Positions 45,523 through 55,953 of a DNA stretch of 64,000 nt are shown in pieces. The position numbers were made by a program, and so were the translations under genes. Source of the stretch: Acidobacteriota bacterium. GTDB lineage: Bacteria > Acidobacteriota > Terriglobia > Bryobacterales > Bryobacteraceae. Positions within the stretch are counted from its first letter, which is position 1. Every line of letters starts with the position of its first letter. The stretch covers positions 20,473-84,472 of the forward strand of contig JAPKZA010000216.1 in the NCBI GenBank assembly GCA_026394015.1, written 5' to 3'. The notes beneath the pieces are model-generated. The model saw nothing but the letters and a program-made list of their open reading frames with translations. It was not told the origin of the DNA and searched no databases.

Positions 45523-48009
45523 ATGAGCTTCTACGAAAAATACGAATTGCTGGCCCCGCTTCGAGATGACGGCATCAAGACGTTCGTCGCCAGAGAGACT
45601 GCGACGGGCCGGGCGCTCGAGGTCCACATCTTTGTGGCCGGAAGAACGCCGGAGAACATTGCGATTCTGGCGAAGCTGGATCGACTCGGTGCCGCGGAAA
45701 CGCGAATGATTGTGGAACGTGGCGAGCTGGAAGGCAGCCCGTATGTCGTGGCCGAGTTACTGCCAGACCGGAAGACGCTGCGGAGCTGGGTGGATTCCCT
45801 GCCCTCGATTGCCGCGAGCGAAATCGCGACGGCCGAGATGCCGAAGCTGATCTTCCCTCCCCCGGCCGCTCCCCCGGCCCCTTCCCCAGCATTGACGAGC
45901 GAGCCGTCTTCGTTTACGGCTTCGTTCGCGGCGCCGGTCGCGCCAGCACCGGCCGCTCGTCCGCCTGCGATGGGTGGAGAGACCGTCTCTTTCACGTCCA
46001 TGTTTGCAACGCCGGAACCGGCCAAGCCGGTTGCGCCGCCGGAGGCACCGAAAGCGCCAATTGCCGACGCGCCGCCTCCCTCTCCGCTGGGGGGAGAGAC
46101 CGTCTCTTTCACCTCAATGTTCGCGACGGCAGAACTCCCGAAAGCACCGACTCCCCCCGTGGTTGCTCCGACCCCAACGGTGCCCGCGGCCCCTCAGCCA
46201 ACAGTGGCCGGTGATACGGTCACCTTCACCTCGATGTTCAAAGCACCGACTCCCCCCGTGGTTGCTCCGCAACCAGCGGCACCAGCGGCTCCCACGCCGG
46301 AAGTAGCCGGTGATACGGTCACATTCACCTCGATGTTCGCCACCGCCGAGCCCCCAAAACCGACGGCCCCGGTGGCCCCGAAGGCCACTCCGCCCCCGGC
46401 CGCCGCGGGATCGTTGGGAGATACGACCGCGTTCACGTCCATGTTCGCGATGGCGGAACCACCGCCGGTCACCGCGGCACCACCACTTCCTCCTCCAGCC
46501 AGCGCTCCGCCAGCCCCGGCAGCGTCATCGTTTACAGCGATGTTTCCTTCAGCGGCCCCCTCCCATGGAGCCATTTCACCAGGAGCGATTGAACGGGGAG
46601 AGACGCTGCCGCCGTTTCGAGCGCCGATTGCACAAGGTGCTCTCGAACGAGGGGAGACGTTGCCGCCATTCCGCGCCCCCATCCCACCCGGAGCGCTCGA
46701 GCGGGGCGAAACGCTGCCGCCATTCCGTGCCCCCATCGCGCCCGGAGCCCTCGAACGGGGCGAAACGTTGCCTCCGTTTAAAGCCATGACCCCGGCGTCC
46801 GGCTCCGAAGTAAAACCGGTTGCGCCCGCGCGCAGCGAGTTCACGCAAATGTTCTCCGCCACGCCAGCGCCGGATGGTTCTGCCAAGCAGCCAGCCGGAG
46901 CGGGAGCCCGCGACGACGATTTCATGAAGCTGTTCCAGGTACCTTCCCGGGATAAGCCAGGCACTTCCATGTCCAGCGCCCCGGCGGCGGCGCCAGGCGA
47001 GTTCACGAGAATGTTTTCCGCTCCGTCGATTTCTCCACCTGCCGTCCCGCCAGCCACCCCGGCGCAGCCAGCCAAGGGAGGCGCGGGGGAGTTTACGATG
47101 ATGTTCAACGCCCCCTCGGCCCCGCCAGCGGCACCGGCACCGCCCGCCTTCGCAGCGCAGCCGCCAGCCGCTTTGCCCCCGCTTCCGCCACTGCCGCCAG
47201 CCCCAGCCAAAGGTCCTGGGGCCGCTTCGCAGGGCCCCGGCGAGTTTACGCGGATGTTCTCAGCCTCGCCCGGAGCGCCACCGCCTGCGCCGCCCACCAT
47301 GCCCTCTCAGTTCCCCGATAGCGGCGGAATGGGGGGAGGGTTGCCCAACGCCGGGTCGGGATTGCCGCTGCCAAAGGCGGTAGACGCCCCAGGACAATTC
47401 ACAAGTATGTTCGGGACCGCTGGATCCGCGGGCAGCCCCCCGCCTTCCACCGGGTTCGGCTCTCCGCAGCCGGGTGGTTTTGGGGCTTCTCCGCCCAAGA
47501 GCCCGGTGTTTCCGCCGGCCGCCTCCGCCCCGCCTACGCCGAACTTCCCCTCCTCGGCCGGCAACACGCCGCAGTCTGGAGCCACCCAAGCGTTTTCGGC
47601 ACCCAAATTCGGAGCCCCCGGTGGCCCCGGAGCGGGCCAGCCAGCGCCGGGGCCGAGCGAATACACCCGCATGTTTGCCGCCCCCAAGGGTCCGGGAGCG
47701 CCAGACGCCGGGGGAGGTGCCGCCCCTCCAGCGCCGGGCGGTGGGTTCAATCTAGCGGATCTGCAGGTGCCCCAAGTTCCCCAGATGCCGCAAATGCCCC
47801 AAGCTCCGCAGATGCCGTACGTGCCCGGCATGCCGCAGATGCAAGCACCGCAAATGCCCCAGATGCCCCAAATGCAAGCTCCGCAAATGCCGCAGCTACC
47901 GTCAGTCCAGGTAACCGCGCCAAAATCAAATTTGGTGCCGATCCTGCTCTTCGTCGGTTTGCTCGTCATTGCGATCGCCGTCGTGTTGGTCTTCGCCCTC
48001 AAGAAGTAA
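45523..48009 (+). CDS. Membrane-anchored pseudokinase-like head with F-T-x-M-F motif array
   Basis: 828 residues. Residues 5-100 resemble a kinase N-lobe (YELLAPLRDDGIKTFVARET then ATGRALEVHIF), but the Gly loop is absent and the VAVK Lys is His. Residues 110-730 are Pro/Ala-rich, low complexity, with twelve [FY]-T-x-M-F motifs (about 157, 196, 235, 268, 304, 337, 440, 494, 524, 575, 626, 714) plus F-T-A-S-F at 131 and F-M-K-L-F at 467, many preceded by G-E or S-E. Four 18-residue repeats (GALERGETLPPFRAPI) occupy 354-425, a Q-M-P-rich stretch 751-796, and a terminal membrane helix NLVPILLFVGLLVIAIAVVL. The same NLVPIL anchor start occurs in the kinase/FGE protein. Divergent from tssK; inferred scaffold or kinase substrate for the type VI system. 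Confidence 0.75.
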   Translation: MSFYEKYELLAPLRDDGIKTFVARETATGRALEVHIFVAGRTPENIAILAKLDRLGAAETRMIVERGELEGSPYVVAELLPDRKTLRSWVDSLPSIAASEIATAEMPKLIFPPPAAPPAPSPALTSEPSSFTASFAAPVAPAPAARPPAMGGETVSFTSMFATPEPAKPVAPPEAPKAPIADAPPPSPLGGETVSFTSMFATAELPKAPTPPVVAPTPTVPAAPQPTVAGDTVTFTSMFKAPTPPVVAPQPAAPAAPTPEVAGDTVTFTSMFATAEPPKPTAPVAPKATPPPAAAGSLGDTTAFTSMFAMAEPPPVTAAPPLPPPASAPPAPAASSFTAMFPSAAPSHGAISPGAIERGETLPPFRAPIAQGALERGETLPPFRAPIPPGALERGETLPPFRAPIAPGALERGETLPPFKAMTPASGSEVKPVAPARSEFTQMFSATPAPDGSAKQPAGAGARDDDFMKLFQVPSRDKPGTSMSSAPAAAPGEFTRMFSAPSISPPAVPPATPAQPAKGGAGEFTMMFNAPSAPPAAPAPPAFAAQPPAALPPLPPLPPAPAKGPGAASQGPGEFTRMFSASPGAPPPAPPTMPSQFPDSGGMGGGLPNAGSGLPLPKAVDAPGQFTSMFGTAGSAGSPPPSTGFGSPQPGGFGASPPKSPVFPPAASAPPTPNFPSSAGNTPQSGATQAFSAPKFGAPGGPGAGQPAPGPSEYTRMFAAPKGPGAPDAGGGAAPPAPGGGFNLADLQVPQVPQMPQMPQAPQMPYVPGMPQMQAPQMPQMPQMQAPQMPQLPSVQVTAPKSNLVPILLFVGLLVIAIAVVLVFALKK
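46582..46785 (+). repeat. Four tandem 54-bp coding repeats
   Basis: Within the F-T-x-M-F protein, four in-frame units each encode G-A-(I/L)-E-R-G-E-T-L-P-P-F-(R/K)-A-P-I plus two variable residues. The DNA copies differ by synonymous and a few non-synonymous changes, so the array is not brand-new. Each unit carries a P-P-F rather than a M-F core, so it is a distinct motif class from the surrounding array. Confidence 0.85.
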
Positions 48010-48033
48010 TCTCTGACCGTACAATAATGGGGC

Positions 48034-49446
48034 ATGCCATCCGCTGCCCCGGTTCGGGGTGAAGATCGAATTCTAACGCTGGATGTTCTCCGCGGCTTTG
48101 CGCTATTGGGCATTCTGCTGATGAACATCCTGAGCTTCTCGATGCCCGCGGCGGCCGAGGCGAACCCCAACGTCATGGGGGGAACGGCGGGTGCGAACTG
48201 GTGGGCCTGGTTCCTGCAGATCGTCATCTTCGACGGAAAGATGCGGGCCATCTTCTCGTTGTTGTTCGGGGCCGGGGCGGTGCTGCTGACCTCGCGAGGG
48301 GGTCCCGACACGGCGGATATCTACTACCGGCGGAATCTGTGGCTCATGCTGTTTGGCATGATCCACGCCTACTTTCTTTGGATTGGGGACATCCTCTATT
48401 ACTACGCCCTATCGTCTTTGATTTTGTATCCACTACGAAAGTTGAGCGCGCGGACCCTGATCGGTGTTGGGTTGTTACTGATTGCAATTATGTCAGGGGT
48501 GGGCGTCTACGAGGCCAGTCAACTGCCCGTGCTGCGGGATAAGGCCGTCGCCGCGCAGAAACTCGAAAAAGAGGGCGGGAAGCTAACCGACGAGCAGAAG
48601 AAGGACAAAGAGCAGTGGGAGAGCCGGAGTAAAGATTGGGTGCCGGAACCCGAGAAGATCGCCAAAGAGGTGGATGCCTACCGGGGAAACTACGCGGCCA
48701 ACTTCAAGCGACGAGTGGCGACCGTCGAGGAGTGGCATTCAGGGCCCTACTATTCGCCCGGAAGTTGGGACGTGCTCGCGTTCCTGCTGCTCGGCATGGG
48801 CCTATACAAGGCTGGGGTTCTCACGGGCGACCGCAGCGTCAGCTTCTACGCGAAGTTGCTGGCGGTGGGTTATGGACTGGGACTGACTTTGAATGCCACG
48901 CTCGCATGGCGGATGGCGGCGGCGAACTGGGATATTTTTGCATCCTGGTACGCGTTCGGATTTTATCAACTCGGCCGGGTGCTGGTCGCGGTCGGGCACG
49001 TGGCCTTGCTTGTGTTGGTGGTGAAAGCCGGGCGGATGGTTTGGCTGACGAGTCGGCTGGCCGCGGTGGGGCAAACGGCGTTCAGTAACTACATTCTAGA
49101 CACGCTGATCGGCACGACGATCTTCTACGGGGGCTACGGATTCGGCTGGTACGGCAAACTGGAGCGCCACCAGCTTTACTACGTCGTGGCGGCGATTTGG
49201 ACCGTGCAACTGATCGTGAGTCCGATCTGGCTGCGGCACTATCGCTTCGGCCCGCTGGAATGGGCGTGGCGATCGTTGACGTATTGGGAACGGCAGCCGT
49301 TTCGGCTTAGCGCGCTGCTCCCTCCGGAAGAAGAATTATTAGTTCCAGTTGGGGACGGGGAAAGTCTGCCGGAACATACGCCGCCAGATTCCGCGAACGA
49401 ACAATCGCTTCCCACGCCATCCCGCCCGGAGCTTGATCGAGACTGA
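48034..49446 (+). CDS. DUF418 family membrane protein
   Basis: 470 residues. The start LTLDVLRGFALLGILLMNIL is the DUF418/YeiB signature, and about ten membrane segments follow; the family motif near the C-terminus, FSNYILDTLIGTTIFYGGYG followed by WLRHYRFGPLEWAWRSLTYW, is present. The protein normally ends just after that. Here it continues for about 50 hydrophilic residues (ALLPPEEELLVPVGDGESLP and on), which are antisense to the 3' end of the second tssK: a 140-base tail-to-tail overlap. Function of the family is unknown; membership in acyltransferase-3-like folds has been suggested. Confidence 0.82.
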   Translation: MPSAAPVRGEDRILTLDVLRGFALLGILLMNILSFSMPAAAEANPNVMGGTAGANWWAWFLQIVIFDGKMRAIFSLLFGAGAVLLTSRGGPDTADIYYRRNLWLMLFGMIHAYFLWIGDILYYYALSSLILYPLRKLSARTLIGVGLLLIAIMSGVGVYEASQLPVLRDKAVAAQKLEKEGGKLTDEQKKDKEQWESRSKDWVPEPEKIAKEVDAYRGNYAANFKRRVATVEEWHSGPYYSPGSWDVLAFLLLGMGLYKAGVLTGDRSVSFYAKLLAVGYGLGLTLNATLAWRMAAANWDIFASWYAFGFYQLGRVLVAVGHVALLVLVVKAGRMVWLTSRLAAVGQTAFSNYILDTLIGTTIFYGGYGFGWYGKLERHQLYYVVAAIWTVQLIVSPIWLRHYRFGPLEWAWRSLTYWERQPFRLSALLPPEEELLVPVGDGESLPEHTPPDSANEQSLPTPSRPELDRD

Positions 49447-50677
49447 AGTACTGTGAGTTCAGCTTCGCGGGGACACCGCTGGGCGGCTTGGGAACATGAG
49501 TCAGCGGCACACCAGGGAGCGCCTGGCGGACGAGATGTTCAATGTGATTGGCCGAACAGAGTTTGATGAGATGCGGCACCTTGGTGATGAGGTCAGCTTC
49601 ATTCATCTCGGAGGTGACCGCGAGGTACAAGCGAGTGTTTTTGAGGAAGCGATCCTCGGCCAGCGGGGTGCCCCAAATCGAAGGCTGGAGAAGCTTGAGG
49701 GGCAGCGAAATGAAGTTGCTCGGGATGACGGTTTCGAGCAGATTGCGGATCATGTCATCGAGCTCACTGAAGCAACCAGCGAGGTTGTCATGGTCGTACT
49801 TGGGCAGGTCGCGGGGATGCAGGGTCGTCGAAAACGTCGTCATGGCCCCACCGAGCGAGAGCATAGTTTCGTAGAGTTTCGAGGGGTGGCCGCGCCGCAC
49901 TTCGAGCAGATGCTGGAAGATCGGGAAGTGAGAGTTGATCGTGTAGAGGAGCCAGAAGTTGGCGATATCCGCGGTGCCGAAATCGGCGAGGCTGAGATTC
50001 TTCTGGCGACGGCCGCCAGCCAGCATGGAACTCTTGGCGGCAAGGATTTCGACGAGGCGACGGGTGATCGCCATGATGTACTCGCTGCCTTCGACATCGA
50101 GCAGCGGCGGCACGAAGCGCTGGTCGAGTTCGAGCGTGCCGGTGGCGTGGCGTTTGACGCGAGCGACGCGAACGGTGGAGTAACCTTCGCGGGCTTCGTT
50201 GCCGGTGAGTAGGCGGAAATTCTTACGAGCGACCTGGACGGGCTTTTCGATGGTGCCGTTGTTCTCGTCACGGAGGAGAGAGACGTCGGCATAGTAGCGG
50301 GTGGCGGCGTCTTTCTTGGTCGCGAGCGAGATATTCATGCCGGGAATGCGGGCTTCCGGAATACAAAGATAGATATCGAGCTCTTTCTGATCCGGGTCGA
50401 AGGCTTCGGCCAGCAACTTCGGCGGCGGCGGCGGATCCGTCGCGGGGATTTCGAACATGAGACCGTCGGGCAACATGCCGCGGGCCTCGGCGACCGCGAG
50501 ATTACCGTTCGACAGTTGCTCGTGGTCGATCCGCACATACTCGAAGCCCCAAGCCGCAAAGGAAAGGGCTTCGGTCTGGAAACGCAGAGTTGATTCGATG
50601 AACCGATCCTGTGTCTGGAGATGTTGGGGACTGAGCAGAGTCCCTTTCATCCAGATCACTGGCTGAAGTTGCCTCAT
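49307..50677 (-). CDS. tssK: Type VI secretion baseplate connector TssK, copy 2
   Basis: 456 residues, full length, with VIWMKGTLLSPQHLQTQDRF at the N-terminus, LSNGNLAVAEARGMLPDGLM and the terminal NLAAYVPADFPRPQLELIIL. Catalysis is not expected; TssK is structural. Overall it is a distant paralogue of the copy at 43957 (for example SPQHLQTQDR against GPHHFQVQGR). Its last 140 bases overlap the DUF418 gene. A second TssK could give a second baseplate class or a specialised connector. No further Tss genes follow it in the window. Confidence 0.88.
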   Translation of the reverse strand: MRQLQPVIWMKGTLLSPQHLQTQDRFIESTLRFQTEALSFAAWGFEYVRIDHEQLSNGNLAVAEARGMLPDGLMFEIPATDPPPPPKLLAEAFDPDQKELDIYLCIPEARIPGMNISLATKKDAATRYYADVSLLRDENNGTIEKPVQVARKNFRLLTGNEAREGYSTVRVARVKRHATGTLELDQRFVPPLLDVEGSEYIMAITRRLVEILAAKSSMLAGGRRQKNLSLADFGTADIANFWLLYTINSHFPIFQHLLEVRRGHPSKLYETMLSLGGAMTTFSTTLHPRDLPKYDHDNLAGCFSELDDMIRNLLETVIPSNFISLPLKLLQPSIWGTPLAEDRFLKNTRLYLAVTSEMNEADLITKVPHLIKLCSANHIEHLVRQALPGVPLTHVPKPPSGVPAKLNSQYFSLDQAPGGMAWEAIVRSRNLAAYVPADFPRPQLELIILLPEGAAR

Positions 50678-50722
50678 ATGGCCTCAAAGGTACCACGCGG
50701 AAACGAGGGGCCGAAACCCGCA

Positions 50723-51910
50723 CTACAGGGGAAGAATTTCCTCGCGGTCAGGATTGTAGTTTAGGCGACGTTTTTGGACGTAAGCGATATTGCCGAGGTG
50801 GGACGCGGCGGCGGAGCGATGGCCGATGTAGACGTCTCCGTTGGGCAGTTTCCGGGTACGGCAGCAGTCGATGAAGTTCTCGACGTGGTCGATGGTTTGG
50901 TCGCGGGGGCTTTTGACGGTGACGGGTACGGCACCGCGTTCGGCCGAGGTATAGATAAACTCGCCGCGGGTGATGTAGAGCTTGCCTTCGGTGCCGCAGA
51001 ACTCGATCGCAGCGCCCTTAATGCCGGGGGCGAGAGTTGCTTCGAAGGTGGCGGTCCAATCGTTGGGATACTCGAGCAGGACGTTGATCGTGTCCGGCGC
51101 GGTACGGCCGTCTTTGTAGTGATAGACGCCACCGGCGGCGCTGGCCGCGATGGGGTTGTCCTGATTCATGAACATGTGGACGACGTCGATCCAGTGGGTG
51201 AACAGGTCGGTTACCTGGCCGCCGCCGTAGTCGAGGTAGGCACGGAAGTTGAAGTACTGTTGGGGGTCGTAGTCGCGCCATTTGAGGGGGCCGAGGAAGC
51301 GGGCCCAATCGAGGTTGGACGGCTGAGAAGCCAGCGACGCCGGCGCTTTGCGCAGGTGGTAGGTATTGCCGTGCCACCAGGTGCGGACGAGGGTGATCTT
51401 GCCGAGCTTCTTGGTGTCGAAGTACTCGCGCTTGGCCTGGAGATAGATCTGGCCGGAGCGCTGCTGCATGCCGACCTGGCAGATGCGATTGTTGATGCGA
51501 GCGGCTTTGACGACGCGGGGTCCTTCTTCGATCGTGAGCGAGAGGGGCTTTTCGACGTAGACGTCTTTGCCGGCATTGAGGGCGTCGATGGCGGTGGCGG
51601 TGTGCCAATGGTCTGGGGTGGCGATGAGGACGGCGTCGACGTTTTTTTGTTCCAGCAGCTTGCGGTGGTCGCTGAAGCCCTTGGCGTTGGCGTTCTTGGA
51701 TTGGAGCTTGTCGATTTTGGCCCCGTAGATATCGCAGACGGCGGTGAGGTCGATCTGCTTCGTGCCGGTGAAGATGGACGAAACGTTTTCGCCTCGATCC
51801 CCGCAGCCGATCAGGCCGAGGTTGATGCGATCGTTGGCACCGAGAATTCGTCCGTAAGAGGCAGCGGTGAACATGGCCGCGCCGCGATAAGCAAGAGTAC
51901 GCCGAGTCAT
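50723..51910 (-). CDS. Gfo/Idh/MocA-family oxidoreductase with Tat-type leader
   Basis: About 395 residues from ATG 51910, with an AGG nearby; the frame is open 14 codons further. The N-terminus MTRRTLAYRGAAMFTAASYG has the twin arginine and hydrophobic run of a Tat leader. NAD-binding motif: INLGLIGCGDRGENV; the family E-K-P motif is DVYVEKPLSLTIEEGP. The second domain has VTDLFTHWIDVVHMFMN. Such secreted Gfo/Idh/MocA proteins are numerous in Acidobacteria and Planctomycetes and are presumed to oxidise sugars or polyols in the periplasm; substrate unknown. It is divergent from the MATE gene with 57 bases between starts. Confidence 0.87.
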   Translation of the reverse strand: MTRRTLAYRGAAMFTAASYGRILGANDRINLGLIGCGDRGENVSSIFTGTKQIDLTAVCDIYGAKIDKLQSKNANAKGFSDHRKLLEQKNVDAVLIATPDHWHTATAIDALNAGKDVYVEKPLSLTIEEGPRVVKAARINNRICQVGMQQRSGQIYLQAKREYFDTKKLGKITLVRTWWHGNTYHLRKAPASLASQPSNLDWARFLGPLKWRDYDPQQYFNFRAYLDYGGGQVTDLFTHWIDVVHMFMNQDNPIAASAAGGVYHYKDGRTAPDTINVLLEYPNDWTATFEATLAPGIKGAAIEFCGTEGKLYITRGEFIYTSAERGAVPVTVKSPRDQTIDHVENFIDCCRTRKLPNGDVYIGHRSAAASHLGNIAYVQKRRLNYNPDREEILPL

Positions 51911-53270
51911 ATAGGACCTGATTGTATCAGGAGAGCTGAGCAGGTGTGGCATGTTAGACTCGGGCGGATGAATTCTCTCCTGAAGGCAGTGCGGGAATCG
52001 CTCAACGGCGAGGAGAAGGATTTCACGACGGGTTCGCTGCGCGGGGCGATTGCGCTGCTCGCGATACCGATGATTCTGGAGACGGCGATGGAGTCGCTGT
52101 TCTCGGTAGTGGACATCTTCTTCGTGGCTCGATTAGGGGACGACGCGGTGGCGACGGTGGGGCTAACGGAGAGCCTATCGACGTTTGTATTTGCCATCGC
52201 AATGGGACTGAGTTTTGCGACCACGGCGTTTGTGGCGCGGCGGATCGGGGAGAAGGATCCGGCGGCGGCGGCGCGGGGCGCGGCACAGTCGATTTTCATC
52301 GGTCTGGTGGCGGCGGTGGGGATCGGCCTGGTGGGCATATTCTTTGCTCCGGAGTTGCTCGGGTTGATGGGCGCATCGGAGGCGGTGCAGAAGAATAGCG
52401 GCTATACTCGAATCTCGCTGGGCGGGTCAGCGGCGGTGATGTTGCTGTTTCTGCTCAACGCCGTTTTCCGGGGGGCGGGCGACGCGGTGATCGCGATGAA
52501 GGTGTTGTGGTTCGGGAATGCGATCAACATGTTGCTGAACCCTTGTTTGATCTTTGGTTGGGGACCGTTTCCAGAGATGGGAATCGAGGGGTCGGCGGTA
52601 GGGACGTTGATCGGCCGGAGTTGCGCGGTGGGATATCAGGCGTGGGAGCTGTTCGGCGGATCGGGCCGGATCCGACTGACCTGGGATTCGATGCGATTTG
52701 ACCGAGAGTTGATGGGGCATATCGTGAAGCCAGCGGCGAGCGGGATGTTCCAAATCTTCGTGGCGACGGCGAGTTGGACGGCGATGGTGCGGATTGCGTC
52801 GACGTTTGGATCCGAGGTGCTGGCTGGTTATACGATTGCGATTCGGGTAGTGATCTTTTCGATTCTGCCATCGTGGGGATTGTGCAACGCGGCGGCGACG
52901 CTGGTGGGCCAGAATTTGGGAGCGGGAAAGCCAGAGCGGGCCGAGGATTCGGTGTGGGAGGCGGCGCGCTACAACCTATGGTTTATGGGCGGGTTGTCGG
53001 TCGTGTTTTTGATTTTCGCCGAGGCGGTGATTGGGGTTTTCACGCGCGAGCCCGTGGTGATTGCGGTGGGGGCGGATTGTCTCCGGTTCATCTCGGCGGC
53101 GTATGTGTTCCTGTCCTACGGGATGATGATGGAGCAGGCGTTCAACGGGGCGGGCGATACGTACACGCCGACGATGGTGAACCTGGCTTGTTACTGGATT
53201 CTGCAGATCCCGCTGGCCTGGACGCTGGCGATCGGGATGGGCTATGGACCGCGCGGCGTCTTCTCGGCGA

Positions 53271-54806
<1,536 letters not shown>

Positions 54807-54825
54807 GGGCTCGATAATATCATTC

Positions 54826-55089
54826 ATGGGCTTTGCACTTTGGATCGCGGGTGAGCAAGCGTGGGCGGCGGGGACGCACGAATACCGGCCGATGGGGACG
54901 GCGGTGATTGCCGAGAATGGGACGTTTAACGCGCGGGACTTCTCGCGCGAGCGGAGGGCGCCGGGGCGACGGCACCCGAGCTTTATCGGGCTGTTCGGAT
55001 CGCTCGAAGGGGTGAACCAATACTTGGGTCGGCGACCGAAAGTGGACCGTAGCGGGAGCGAGGCGGTGCGGCAACTTCTCGATGACTAG
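54826..55089 (+). CDS. Small unknown ORF upstream of exbD
   Basis: 87 residues from ATG 54826. No domain recognised; the N-terminus is weakly hydrophobic (GFALWIAGEQAWAAG) and the rest basic (FSRERRAPGRRHPSFIGLFG). It ends inside the start of the ExbD gene, which supports coupled expression, but no ribosome site precedes it and only 19 bases separate it from the start of the divergent isomerase/ThuA gene. It could be the exbD leader region rather than a gene. Confidence 0.4.
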   Translation: MGFALWIAGEQAWAAGTHEYRPMGTAVIAENGTFNARDFSRERRAPGRRHPSFIGLFGSLEGVNQYLGRRPKVDRSGSEAVRQLLDD

Positions 55090-55519
55090 CGGTGTCTACC
55101 GCAACATCATGACCATTCAAACGGATTCGAAAGCGGCGCAAATCAACGTTACGCCTTTGATTGATGTGCTGCTCGTGCTGCTGATTATATTCCTCGTCGT
55201 TACCCCGACGAAACCCGTAGGACTCAAAGCGCTGCTGCCGCAGGAATCGACCGGCGCATCGGCACAGTCGGAATCGACGGTGGTTTTGCAAGTGACCGAG
55301 AGCGACTCGTATCGATTGAATCAGGAGGTGATCGCCAAGGATGACTTATCCCGGCGACTGCGGGAGGTGTTCGCGATTCGGGCGCAAAAAGTGCTGTTCG
55401 TTAAGGCCGAGGCGGGGATGGAGTTCGTTCGGGTGGCGCGGGCGATTGACATTGCGAAGAGCTCCGGAGTGGACCAGATTGGCCTGTTGCTGGGTGACGC
55501 CGTTACAATCGAACGATGA
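55082..55519 (+). CDS. ExbD/TolR-family biopolymer transport protein, orphan
   Basis: 145 residues (or 136 from ATG 55109). Family signature: INVTPLIDVLLVLLIIFLVV, with the conserved membrane Asp in PLIDV, followed by VVTPTKPVGLKALLPQ and the periplasmic domain. ExbD forms with ExbB a proton-driven motor for TonB; no exbB, tonB or tolQ is in the window. Two large TonB-dependent receptors are. Its stop overlaps the RidA ATG (ATGA). The start at 55082 overlaps the small upstream ORF. Confidence 0.85.
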   Translation: MTSGVYRNIMTIQTDSKAAQINVTPLIDVLLVLLIIFLVVTPTKPVGLKALLPQESTGASAQSESTVVLQVTESDSYRLNQEVIAKDDLSRRLREVFAIRAQKVLFVKAEAGMEFVRVARAIDIAKSSGVDQIGLLLGDAVTIER

Positions 55520-55953
55520 CTCCTCAACAACGCGCGGAAGACCTCGGCCTGGTTTTTGAAAAGCAGACGCCCGGCTACTTGAATCTTTGTATTCGTTCGG
55601 GCAATCAGTTGCTTAGCTCCGGACACGTCAGCACCCTGAAAGGCAAGTTGGGCGCCGGGGTAACGACGGAAGAGGGCTATGGCGCGGCTCGGGATTGCAT
55701 GGCGAAGATTTTGAATTCGGTGTGGAACACGCACGGAACGCTGGACGGCTTGAAGGTGATCAAGGTATTGGGTTGCGTGAACTCGGCACCGGAGTTTATT
55801 GAGCAGCACCTTGTGATCAACGGGGCTTCGGATTTGCTGCACGAGATCTTCGGCAAGACTGGCGACGGGTTCCACGCGCGTTCGGCGCTGGGGTTTGCTT
55901 CGTTGCCAACGGGAGTGGCGGTGGAGGTCGAGGCGATCTTCGAAATTCTTTAG
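55516..55953 (+). CDS. RidA (YjgF/YER057c/UK114)-family protein
   Basis: 145 residues. Conserved text: SSGHVSTLKGKLGAGVTTEE, VIKVLGCVNSAPEFIEQHLV and, near the end, the active-site Arg in HARSALGFASLP. This version belongs to the atypical subgroup often labelled YjgF-like. RidA deaminates reactive enamine or imine intermediates formed by PLP enzymes. Coupled by 4 bases to exbD and converging with the enolase-superfamily gene by 4 bases. Confidence 0.85.
   Translation: MTPQQRAEDLGLVFEKQTPGYLNLCIRSGNQLLSSGHVSTLKGKLGAGVTTEEGYGAARDCMAKILNSVWNTHGTLDGLKVIKVLGCVNSAPEFIEQHLVINGASDLLHEIFGKTGDGFHARSALGFASLPTGVAVEVEAIFEIL

Noticed and set aside
46194..47300. 368-codon minus-strand frame opposite the F-T-x-M-F protein
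   Set aside because: Gly/Ala-rich reverse reading of Pro/Ala-rich repeats, a composition artefact.
47770..47915. Possible collagen-like or surface-adhesion repeat (Q-M-P)
   Set aside because: No G-x-y periodicity; it is a low-complexity Q/M/P linker before the membrane anchor.
50774..51967. 398-codon upstream extension of the MATE gene
   Set aside because: Antisense of the Gfo/Idh/MocA gene; MATE homology begins only at ATG 51968.
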